Part shown: positions 1 to 5,569 of the stretch, in pieces
Layout: each line of letters starts with the position of its first letter
Numbering within the stretch: the stretch's first letter is position 1
Notes under the pieces: generated by a model
Told to the model about the DNA's origin: nothing
Seen by the model: only the letters and a program-made list of their open reading frames with translations
Database searches by the model: none
Program-made: the position numbers and the translations under genes
Source: WGMK01 sp044359155
GTDB taxonomy: Bacteria; Hydrogenedentota; Hydrogenedentia; Hydrogenedentales; JAEUWI01
Length of the DNA: 6,748 nucleotides
Assembly: GCA_044359155.1 (NCBI GenBank)
Contig: JBIKMR010000241.1
Location: forward strand, 1-6,748
Direction of reading: 5' to 3'

Positions 1-501
1 CGTGGGCGCGTGCTGGATATCCACTCGCTGCGGGGAACCTTTGCCAGTATGTTGTCTGCGGCGGGCGTGCCGCTGGTGACTGCCCAACACTTGATGCGCC
101 ACTCGGACCCCAAGCTGACCGCGAACGTCTACACGGATGCCCACTTGCTCGACCTGCCCGGCGCGGTAGCCAAGCTGCCCGACATGCTTCCCAAGGAATT
201 GCCCCAAGTGGCGCAAGCCGTGGCTGGCGATAGTGCGGCGTGGGGTGGGGAAAAGGGCGCAATTAGGGGCGCAACGAAATGGGCAGTAGTTGGGGGCAAA
301 CGGGTGCATATTGAGTCTATCGCTGACCGTAAAGACACGTTCAACGAGTACAACGCAACAAAAAACAAGACTCGCAAAATAGCCAATAGGGACAAGGGTA
401 TTCGCGTGCTGTCCACCCCTGACAGCGAGAAAAAAATGGTGAATCGGCTGGGACTCGAACCCAGGACCACCGGATTAAAAGTCCGATGCTCTACCAACTG
501 A
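1..501 (+). CDS. Tyrosine recombinase/integrase, C-terminal part (5' end outside window)
   Basis: The frame is open from base 1, so the N-terminal DNA-binding domain and the first catalytic arginine lie off the window. Seen in the sequence, counting the first codon as residue 1: an HxLR box (HSLR, H8 and R11), LMRH with H34, and NVYTD with Y44 (codon 130-132). These match the H-R-H-Y part of the tyrosine recombinase active site, where Tyr forms the covalent 3'-phosphotyrosyl DNA link. The residue after the HxLR arginine is Gly, where His is more usual. The catalytic fold appears to end near residue 65. A tail of about 100 residues follows, richer in A, K and N than the catalytic part. Its last residues (GLEPRTTGLKVRCSTN) are the antisense translation of tRNA-Lys, with the stop TGA at 499-501 in the tRNA D-arm. 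The gene probably mobilises an element lying to the left. Family call is strong; whether the full protein is intact is unknown. Confidence 0.85.
   Translation, partial: RGRVLDIHSLRGTFASMLSAAGVPLVTAQHLMRHSDPKLTANVYTDAHLLDLPGAVAKLPDMLPKELPQVAQAVAGDSAAWGGEKGAIRGATKWAVVGGKRVHIESIADRKDTFNEYNATKNKTRKIANRDKGIRVLSTPDSEKKMVNRLGLEPRTTGLKVRCSTN
408..426. repeat. Short inverted repeat next to the tRNA 3' end
   Basis: Perfect 6-bp arms GCTGTC (408-413) and GACAGC (421-426) flank a 7-base loop, just before an A7 run (430-436) and the tRNA CCA. On the tRNA strand the T-run comes before the hairpin, which is the wrong order for a classic intrinsic terminator of the tRNA. On the integrase strand the hairpin is followed by A residues. 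It may be an integrase or accessory binding site, a roadblock for tRNA transcription, or chance. Confidence 0.4.
437..483. other. Probable element attachment site (att) in the 3' half of tRNA-Lys
   Basis: Seen: a tyrosine recombinase gene converges on the 3' end of an intact tRNA gene and its coding frame runs into it. Known: integrases of this family commonly recombine within the anticodon arm, T-arm or 3' end of tRNA genes, and the element supplies a matching copy that restores the tRNA. Inferred: the crossover lies somewhere between the anticodon and CCA, and the element occupies bases to the left of about 437. The exact core cannot be set because the other junction, which should carry a direct repeat of this tRNA segment, lies outside the window. 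Confidence 0.55.
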
Positions 502-512
502 GCTACCGATTC
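437..512 (-). tRNA. tRNA-Lys (anticodon UUU)
   Basis: Read on the minus strand, the 76 bases fold as a complete cloverleaf. The acceptor stem is GAATCGG/CCGATTC, followed by T8-A9. The D-arm is GCTC-AGTTGGTA-GAGC. The anticodon stem is TCGGA/TCCGG with loop CTTTTAA, giving anticodon TTT. The variable region is five bases, and the T-arm is CTGGG-TTCGAGT-CCCAG. The discriminator is A and CCA is encoded (437-439). All stems pair, apart from one G-U at the base of the anticodon stem. It decodes Lys AAA and AAG. Seven T residues directly follow CCA on the minus strand (430-436), which could aid termination or 3' processing. The gene sits at the junction with an integrase gene, so it doubles as a probable integration target and was left intact by the integration. 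Confidence 0.97.
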
Positions 513-533
513 AATGAGGATAATCGGGGAGGG

Positions 534-550
534 GCAACGGGCTTCGTTGC
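534..550 (-). repeat. Small hairpin in the recQ to tRNA-Lys gap
   Basis: On the minus strand GCAACG-AAGCC-CGTTGC forms a 6-bp stem with a 5-base loop. It is followed by a C-rich stretch, not a T-run, so it is not a convincing intrinsic terminator. It would lie in the 5' leader of the tRNA transcript or in the recQ 3' region, where it could mark processing or weak pausing. Confidence 0.35.
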
Positions 551-557
551 GAGAGGA

Positions 558-587
558 AGTGTACACCGGTGGGGCTTGTTGTCGCAA
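558..587 (-). promoter_or_regulatory. Candidate sigma70-type promoter for tRNA-Lys
   Basis: On the minus strand TTGCGA (582-587) and TACACT (558-563) are separated by 18 bases. Each matches four of six bases of the -35 and -10 consensus. Transcription would start near 551, about 40 bases before the tRNA 5' end at 512. It is the best promoter-like pair between the recQ stop and the tRNA, but without it the tRNA could be read from recQ. Confidence 0.4.
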
Positions 588-593
588 GGCGGC

Positions 594-2801
594 TCAGGTT
601 TGGCGTTGGCGCAGGGCGGCGAGGGCGATACGGATTTGCTCGTAGGTGAATTCGTTGTTGAGGGCGTCGCGTATGGGGCCGGAGCGGGTGTAGCCGTGGA
701 TTTCGGCTTGGGCGCGGATGATGTTTAGGTCGTCGTCGGATATCCACGGGGATGTGTCGGTAAGGCTGCCGTCGTCGATGGCGTCGACGAGGTAGCTGGA
801 GACGGTGCTGGTGGCGCGGTTGAGTTCCTCGGCGGCGTCTTGAATGGACATGCCCTGTTGAAACAGGGTGAGCGCGTGCATGGCGGCCATGGTGCGACCC
901 GTGCGGCGGGGGCGGATTGCCTCGCTGGCTTGGCTTGTTGATGGTGCCACGTTGTCGTCCGCGCCGTTTTGGTTGCACCATTCGCGCACGTGGTTCACAA
1001 AGCGGCTGGCATATTTCTCGTGCTTGATGGAGCCGACGCCATGCACCTGCGCAAAGCCTGCCTCGGTGGTGGGGCGGGTAACGGCAATGGCCACGAGGGT
1101 GCGGTCGCCGAAGATGATGTAGGGGGCCACCCCTTCCTCGTGGGCAATCTCGAGGCGCAGCGCACGGAGGCTGTCGAACAACGCCTTGTCCAGCGGGGTG
1201 GATAGGAGAATCTCCTTGGGCGCGCGGGTGGCCCTTGCCGTGCCGGTGTGCCTGCCGAGTATCGGCGATTCCGCCCCGTCACCCGCCAGAAACTCCGCCC
1301 CGCGCTGGGTCAGTTGCAGCGTGCGGTATTCCCCCTCGATAGAAGCGCAGCCCTGCGCCACCAGTTGGTCCAGCCATTCGCGCACCTCGCGGGCGGGGTG
1401 CAAGCTGAGGGCTCCAAAAGAGGGCAGCTTGTGGTGGCGATACCCCTCGATGCGTTCGTCGCGATCACCGCAGAGGACCTTGGCAAGGTAGGCCCCGCCG
1501 AAGCGCTCGCCCGTTTCGCGTATGGCAGACAGCAGTATGCGCGCCGTGACTGCGGATTCCGCCATGCCGGTTGCCTCGCCGGTACACACGTCGCACGACA
1601 CGCACTTCTCCACCCGCATCTTCTCGCCAAAGTATTCCGTCAACGCGCGGTGCCTGCACTTGGGCAGCGTGCAATATTCCAGCATCTCGCCCGCCTTGCG
1701 TATGGCCATCGCCGCGCCCTCGCCGCCTTCCTTCTCGGCAAACCGGGACCACATCATATAGTCCGCGCGCGAATACAGCAGCACGCATTCCGAGTTCAGG
1801 CCATCACGCCCGGCGCGACCGCTCTCCTGCTGGTAATGCTCGATGGATTTCGGCAGCCCCGTATGCAACACAAAGCGCACGTCCGGCTTGTCGATGCCCA
1901 TGCCAAAGGCCACCGTCGCCACTATGATGTCCGCATCCCCCTGGATAAACGCTTCCTGGTTGCGACGCCGTGCGTTGTTGTCCATGCCCGCGTGGTAAGG
2001 CAGCGCCCGGTGTCCCTGTGCGGAGAGGCTGGCGCAGGTGGATTCCACATCCTTGCGGCGCAGGCAATAGATAATGCCCGACTCCCCGACGTTCCGCGCC
2101 AGCACATCCTGCAACTGTGCGGCCATGTTGTCGCGCGGCAACACGCGGTAAAGCAGGTTGGGTCGGTCAAAGGGGCCCGTGTGAAACACCGCATTGCGCA
2201 ATTGCAATTGCGCCGCAATGTCCTGCCGCACCTGCGGCGTGGCCGTGGCGGTGTAGGCGTGTATACCCGCCTCGGGAAAGGCCTCGCGCAGCGCCCCCAA
2301 CGCACGATACTCCGGGCGGAAATCATGCCCCCACTGGCTGATGCAGTGCGCCTCATCCACGGCAATGAAGGTCAGGTGGTTGTTCTTCAGGTACTCAATG
2401 AACCGTTCCTGCACCAGCCGCTCAGGGGTCACATAGAGAATCTTCAGCCGCCGCTGCCGAATGTCCTCTGCTATCTCGCGACGCTCCGACTCAGTCAGCG
2501 AACTGTTGATGGCCGCCGCACCCACGCCCATGCCGCGCAGCGTGTCCACCTGGTCCTTCATCAACGCAATCAGTGGCGATATCACCACCGCCATGCCCTC
2601 CATGCAGAGCGCGGGCAACTGGAAACACAGCGACTTGCCCCCGCCCGTGGGCAGCACCACCACGGAATCGCGGTTCTGCATCACGCACTCGATGGCCTCG
2701 CGCTGAAGCGGGCGAAACGAATCGTAGCCCCAATACTTCTTGAGGCCCGCTTCCAAAACATTCACCAAGGGTACTGCGTCTCCGTTGCGATTCCCCGCCA
2801 T
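594..2801 (-). CDS. recQ: ATP-dependent DNA helicase RecQ
   Basis: RecQ is a 3'-5' superfamily 2 helicase that unwinds forked and recombining DNA at stalled forks and breaks. From the ATG at 2801 the product is 735 residues. Motif 0 lies at 23-37 (YWGYDSFRPLQ), Walker A at 51-57 (PTGGGKS), DEAH at 149-152 followed by the aromatic-rich loop, motif III TATATP at 184-189, motif V at 294-313 and motif VI QQESGRAGRDG at 324-334. The zinc ligands C382, C400, C403 and C406 follow, then the winged-helix RQC domain (about 410-510), an HRDC domain (about 534-608), and a C-terminal helix-turn-helix domain of the type appended to some RecQ proteins (about 635-735). All catalytic residues are present. The ATG has no clear Shine-Dalgarno site. 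TTG 2768 or GTG 2765, with GGAG 11-14 bases upstream, are alternative starts that would still keep motif 0. The gene is divergent from the DUF1805 operon and reads toward tRNA-Lys. Confidence 0.95.
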   Translation of the reverse strand: MAGNRNGDAVPLVNVLEAGLKKYWGYDSFRPLQREAIECVMQNRDSVVVLPTGGGKSLCFQLPALCMEGMAVVISPLIALMKDQVDTLRGMGVGAAAINSSLTESERREIAEDIRQRRLKILYVTPERLVQERFIEYLKNNHLTFIAVDEAHCISQWGHDFRPEYRALGALREAFPEAGIHAYTATATPQVRQDIAAQLQLRNAVFHTGPFDRPNLLYRVLPRDNMAAQLQDVLARNVGESGIIYCLRRKDVESTCASLSAQGHRALPYHAGMDNNARRRNQEAFIQGDADIIVATVAFGMGIDKPDVRFVLHTGLPKSIEHYQQESGRAGRDGLNSECVLLYSRADYMMWSRFAEKEGGEGAAMAIRKAGEMLEYCTLPKCRHRALTEYFGEKMRVEKCVSCDVCTGEATGMAESAVTARILLSAIRETGERFGGAYLAKVLCGDRDERIEGYRHHKLPSFGALSLHPAREVREWLDQLVAQGCASIEGEYRTLQLTQRGAEFLAGDGAESPILGRHTGTARATRAPKEILLSTPLDKALFDSLRALRLEIAHEEGVAPYIIFGDRTLVAIAVTRPTTEAGFAQVHGVGSIKHEKYASRFVNHVREWCNQNGADDNVAPSTSQASEAIRPRRTGRTMAAMHALTLFQQGMSIQDAAEELNRATSTVSSYLVDAIDDGSLTDTSPWISDDDLNIIRAQAEIHGYTRSGPIRDALNNEFTYEQIRIALAALRQRQT

Positions 2802-2827
2802 TCGAGGGGGCGGAAGCGTAGCGCATC

Positions 2828-2863
2828 GTGGGGCGCAAGTGCACGCGGCAATGTGCGCGCCAC
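2828..2863. repeat. Imperfect inverted repeat in the divergent intergenic region
   Basis: GTGGGGCGC (2828-2836) and GCGCGCCAC (2855-2863) are complementary at eight of nine positions with 18 bases between them. The repeat sits between the recQ start and the rightward promoter candidate, where an operator for either direction could lie. In DNA this GC-rich, chance pairing is quite possible. Confidence 0.25.
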
Positions 2864-2868
2864 CCACC

Positions 2869-2899
2869 TTGCAACCCACTGCCCCCCTGCCGCTATGCT
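2869..2899 (+). promoter_or_regulatory. Candidate promoter of the DUF1805-dehydratase-radA-disA cluster
   Basis: TTGCAA (2869-2874) and TATGCT (2894-2899) are spaced by 19 bases, and each matches four of six consensus bases. The predicted start near 2906 leaves a leader of about 20 bases carrying the AGGAGA site. The spacing is longer than the usual 16-18, so this is only the best candidate in the 123-bp divergent gap. No comparable pair was seen for recQ on the other strand. Confidence 0.35.
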
Positions 2900-2912
2900 T
2901 CCTACTCTCGCT

Positions 2913-2918
2913 AGGAGA
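2913..2918 (+). promoter_or_regulatory. Ribosome binding site of the DUF1805 gene
   Basis: AGGAGA lies six bases before the ATG at 2925. It is the strongest Shine-Dalgarno match in this region. It fixes the start of a small gene whose frame is otherwise open for about 1.7 kb upstream, antisense to recQ. Confidence 0.8.
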
Positions 2919-2924
2919 CGCCAC

Positions 2925-3188
2925 ATGGACTGGAATGGCTTCGACCGCTTTCTCATCGGATTGAAACGCCCCTTGTTGCTCGTGCGCGGCAGCAAAGGCG
3001 TGCTGGCCTGCGGCTACCTCAAGGTCGAAAGCTTCACCAAGAATGGCGACGCGGGGGCCATCGTCACCGGGGTGGATGATTTTGACGCCATGCTCGATGC
3101 CAAGCTCGTTGCGGTATCCGACCCCGCCGCTACCCTCGGCCTGCAACCCGGCATGACAGGCCGCGAAGCATTGGAGATATTTCGCTGA
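2925..3188 (+). CDS. DUF1805 / YunC-like small protein
   Basis: The product is 87 residues. Residues 24-85 carry the pattern I recall for the DUF1805 family (Bacillus YunC and archaeal homologues): K-G-x-x-A-C-G-Y-L at 24-32, then G-D-A-x-A-I-V-T-G-V at 41-50, a short 'DAMLDAKLVAV' stretch, and the closing GLQPGMTGREAL at 72-83. The family is a small alpha/beta fold with no established biochemical role, so no function is assigned. There is no signal peptide or membrane segment, suggesting a cytoplasmic protein. The start is supported by AGGAGA six bases upstream. The stop TGA shares its A with the ATG of the next gene (TGATG at 3186-3190), so the two are probably translationally coupled. It is the first gene of a rightward cluster and is divergent from recQ. 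Confidence 0.75.
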   Translation: MDWNGFDRFLIGLKRPLLLVRGSKGVLACGYLKVESFTKNGDAGAIVTGVDDFDAMLDAKLVAVSDPAATLGLQPGMTGREALEIFR

Positions 3189-4123
3189 TGCAAGTCACTA
3201 CCGCCAGCTTTGAAGAAGTCCTCCAGCGCATCCGCCCCTACGTCCACGAAACCCCCGTGCACACCTCCAATACCTTGAACGCCATGACCGGCAAACAGGT
3301 CTTCCTCAAGTGTGAACTCTTCCAGCGCATGGGTGCCTTCAAAATGCGCGGGGCCACCAACTTCATCACCCAGATGTCCCCCGAAGAACGCGCGCGCGGC
3401 GTCGTCGCCCATTCCAGCGGCAACCATGCCCAAGCCGTTGCGCTCGCCGCCAAGCTTCACGGCGTCGCCGCCACCATCGTCATGCCCGAAGACGCCCCCG
3501 CCGTGAAGCGCGCCGCCACCGAGGGCTACGGCGCAACCGTCGTCCCCTGCGGTTCCGCCGTGGCAGACCGGGAACGCGTCGCCGAAGAAATCCGTAAAGC
3601 CACCGGGGCCATCTTCATCCACCCCTACGACGACGATCGCATCATCCTTGGCCAAGGCACCGCAGGCTACGAGTTTGTCCAGCAAGTCCCCAACCTCGAC
3701 ACTATTCTGGTTCCCGTCAGCGGCGGCGGCCTGCTCTGCGGCGTCGCCCTCGCCGCCCACGCCCTCAACCCCAACATATGCATCATCGCCGTGGAACCCG
3801 AACTAGCAAACGACGCTGCCCTCTCTTTCGCCGCCGGACAACTCGTCTCAAAGCCCGCAGGGCCCACCATTGCAGATGGCCTCCGCGCCAACATCTCCCA
3901 GCGCACCTTTGCCATCATGCAGCAACACGTCGAACGCGTCATCACCGTCAGCGAAGAAGCCATCCGCAACGCCACCCAGCTCCTATGGGAACGCACCAAG
4001 CTCCTCGCCGAACCCAGCGCCGCAGCCGCCCTCGCTCCCCTCCTCGACACCACCGTCCACATCCCCGGCCAACGCATCGGCGTACTGCTCTCCGGCGGCA
4101 ACACCACCATAGCCCTCCAATAA
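3188..4123 (+). CDS. PLP-dependent serine/threonine dehydratase or serine racemase
   Basis: A 311-residue fold-type II PLP enzyme. Seen: the Schiff-base lysine in GAFKMRGA (K52), SSGNH (76-80, the Asn contacting the PLP ring oxygen), the phosphate loop SGGGL (178-182) and SGGN near the C-terminus (302-305, Ser facing the pyridine nitrogen). Known reaction of the group: beta-elimination of Ser or Thr to a 2-oxo acid and ammonia; some members also racemise serine. There is no C-terminal ACT-like regulatory domain, so it is not the long, isoleucine-regulated biosynthetic IlvA. From memory of human serine racemase, the active-site serine (here S77) and the metal ligands (E203, backbone of A207, D209) are all present, so racemase activity is a serious alternative. 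The start overlaps the preceding stop, with GGAG at 3173-3176 as ribosome site. Substrate cannot be decided from sequence. Confidence 0.88.
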   Translation: MQVTTASFEEVLQRIRPYVHETPVHTSNTLNAMTGKQVFLKCELFQRMGAFKMRGATNFITQMSPEERARGVVAHSSGNHAQAVALAAKLHGVAATIVMPEDAPAVKRAATEGYGATVVPCGSAVADRERVAEEIRKATGAIFIHPYDDDRIILGQGTAGYEFVQQVPNLDTILVPVSGGGLLCGVALAAHALNPNICIIAVEPELANDAALSFAAGQLVSKPAGPTIADGLRANISQRTFAIMQQHVERVITVSEEAIRNATQLLWERTKLLAEPSAAAALAPLLDTTVHIPGQRIGVLLSGGNTTIALQ

Positions 4124-4203
4124 CGCGCTCCACTCACCCCCTTGTATTGCACCACTGAATGATTGTTACTCTTTCGGCGAGCAAGTCATCGGGGATTGTT
4201 GCC

Positions 4204-5565
4204 GTGTCCAAAAATAAATCCGTCTACGTGTGCGAAGAATGCGGCGGCCTCAGCCCCAAGTGGAGCGGCAAGTGTGGCGCGTGCGGTGCGTGGAATACGC
4301 TCGTTGAGGAGTTGCAGCAGGAGGAAGGACCCCACGCGCGGGAGGGCATCCTGCCCGATGCCCGCCCCTTGCCCGTCACCGACGGCAGCATCGAGCCCCC
4401 CCCGCGCATGAACACCGGCATCGCCGAGTTCGACCGCGTGCTGGGGGGCGGGATGGTGCCCGGCTCGCTGGCTCTGGTTGGGGGAGACCCCGGCATCGGC
4501 AAATCCACCCTTATGCTGCAAGCCTCGCACCTCATCGCCCGCGAATACGGCCCCGTGCTCTATGTCTCCGGCGAAGAATCCTTCGCGCAGGCGCGGCTTC
4601 GTGCGGGGCGCCTGGGCGCGCTGCACGACGACCTCTTCCTCCTCACCGAAACCTCGGTCAATGCCATCAGCCAATACATCCGCAGCGGTAAGTACAAGCT
4701 CGTCATCGTCGATTCCATCCAAGCCGTTTACTCGCCGGAGATGGCCTCCGTCCCCGGCAGCGTGGGGCAGGTGCGTGAATGCGCCAACGCCTTTCTTCGT
4801 CTAGCCAAGGGACTCAACGTCCCCATCATCCTGGTGGGACATGTAACGAAAGACGGAACCATAGCGGGACCACGATTGCTGGAACATTTGGTGGACAGCG
4901 TGCTGTATTTCGAGGGCGAGGGTCGCCAGAGCCTGCGCATCCTGCGCGCGGTGAAGAACCGCTTCGGCTCGACCAACGAGATTGGCGTGTTTGAAATGCG
5001 CGACACCGGCCTGCACGAGGTGCTCAACCCCAGCGCCCTGTTCCTCAACGAACGCCCCGCAGGCATGAGCGGCTCCGTGGTATTCCCCAGCATCGAGGGC
5101 ACGCGCCCCATGCTGGTCGAAGTCCAGGCCCTCGTGGGTGAATCACACGCGGGTTCTCCCCGCCGTACGGTCACCGGTGTCAACCCGAACCGCGTGTCGC
5201 TGTTGCTGGCCGTGCTCGAAAAACGCGCTGGGCTGCATTTCTCCGATCGTGATGTCTTTGTAAACGTGGCCGGGGGTGTGCGTTTGGACGAGCCTGCCGC
5301 AGACCTGGCCATCGCGCTGGCTCTCGTTTCCAGCTTTCGAGAGATACCGCTCGCGGAAAACCTCGCCGCCTTTGGCGAGGTGGGGCTGGCGGGCGAAGTG
5401 CGCTCCGTGGACATGGCCCGGCCCCGCGTGGCCGAGGCGGCGAAATTCGGTTTCAAACAATGTATACTGCCGCAGGGTTGTGCGAGCGACGTGGGAGACG
5501 CGGCCATTACCGCCATCGCCGTATCGCGGTTGACCGAGGCAATAGAGGCAGCAGTGGAGGTCTGA
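4204..5565 (+). CDS. radA: DNA repair protein RadA (Sms), branch-migration ATPase
   Basis: RadA is a RecA-like hexameric motor that promotes branch migration and strand exchange during recombinational repair. The product is 453 residues, the usual family length. In order: a C4 zinc finger (C10, C13, C24, C27 in CEECG and CGACG), Walker A GGDPGIGKST (93-102), Walker B LVIVDSIQ (166-173), the RadA signature KNRFG (251-255), and a C-terminal Lon-protease-like domain (about 270-453). In that domain the catalytic Ser position reads Ala (EPAADLA, 363-369), as expected for RadA, so it is not a protease. I chose GTG 4204 because it puts the zinc finger at the usual distance. An in-frame ATG at 4159 would add 15 residues without family support and has no good ribosome site, whereas GGGG at 4191-4194 lies nine bases before the GTG. 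disA starts four bases after its stop, implying one transcript. Confidence 0.96.
   Translation: MSKNKSVYVCEECGGLSPKWSGKCGACGAWNTLVEELQQEEGPHAREGILPDARPLPVTDGSIEPPPRMNTGIAEFDRVLGGGMVPGSLALVGGDPGIGKSTLMLQASHLIAREYGPVLYVSGEESFAQARLRAGRLGALHDDLFLLTETSVNAISQYIRSGKYKLVIVDSIQAVYSPEMASVPGSVGQVRECANAFLRLAKGLNVPIILVGHVTKDGTIAGPRLLEHLVDSVLYFEGEGRQSLRILRAVKNRFGSTNEIGVFEMRDTGLHEVLNPSALFLNERPAGMSGSVVFPSIEGTRPMLVEVQALVGESHAGSPRRTVTGVNPNRVSLLLAVLEKRAGLHFSDRDVFVNVAGGVRLDEPAADLAIALALVSSFREIPLAENLAAFGEVGLAGEVRSVDMARPRVAEAAKFGFKQCILPQGCASDVGDAAITAIAVSRLTEAIEAAVEV
5556..5560 (+). promoter_or_regulatory. Ribosome binding site of disA
   Basis: GGAGG lies inside the last codons of radA, nine bases before the TTG at 5570. 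It decides the start: no ATG or GTG nearby keeps the N-terminus at family length, and the spacing to TTG is near ideal. It couples disA translation to radA. Confidence 0.8.
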
Positions 5566-5569
5566 AGCA

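Noticed and set aside
511..981. Minus-strand 156-codon frame overlapping the recQ 3' end
   Set aside because: Arg/His/Pro-rich low-complexity translation inside the recQ coding region in another frame.
1248..2924. Long plus-strand open frame antisense to recQ, continuous with the DUF1805 gene
   Set aside because: It mirrors recQ codons in a GC-rich gene where antisense stops are rare, shows no family pattern, and the true start at 2925 has a strong ribosome site.
2802..3146. 115-residue N-terminal extension of recQ on the minus strand
   Set aside because: It runs across the intergenic region and antisense to the DUF1805 gene, and RecQ proteins begin shortly before motif 0.
3014..3760. 248-codon minus-strand frame antisense to the dehydratase
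   Set aside because: Gly/Asp-rich translation with no motifs, typical of the shadow of a GC-rich gene with strong third-position C bias.
4142..4171. Possible promoter before radA (TTGTAT and TTACTC)
   Set aside because: Too few consensus matches in the -10 element to call; the cluster may be read from the upstream promoter.
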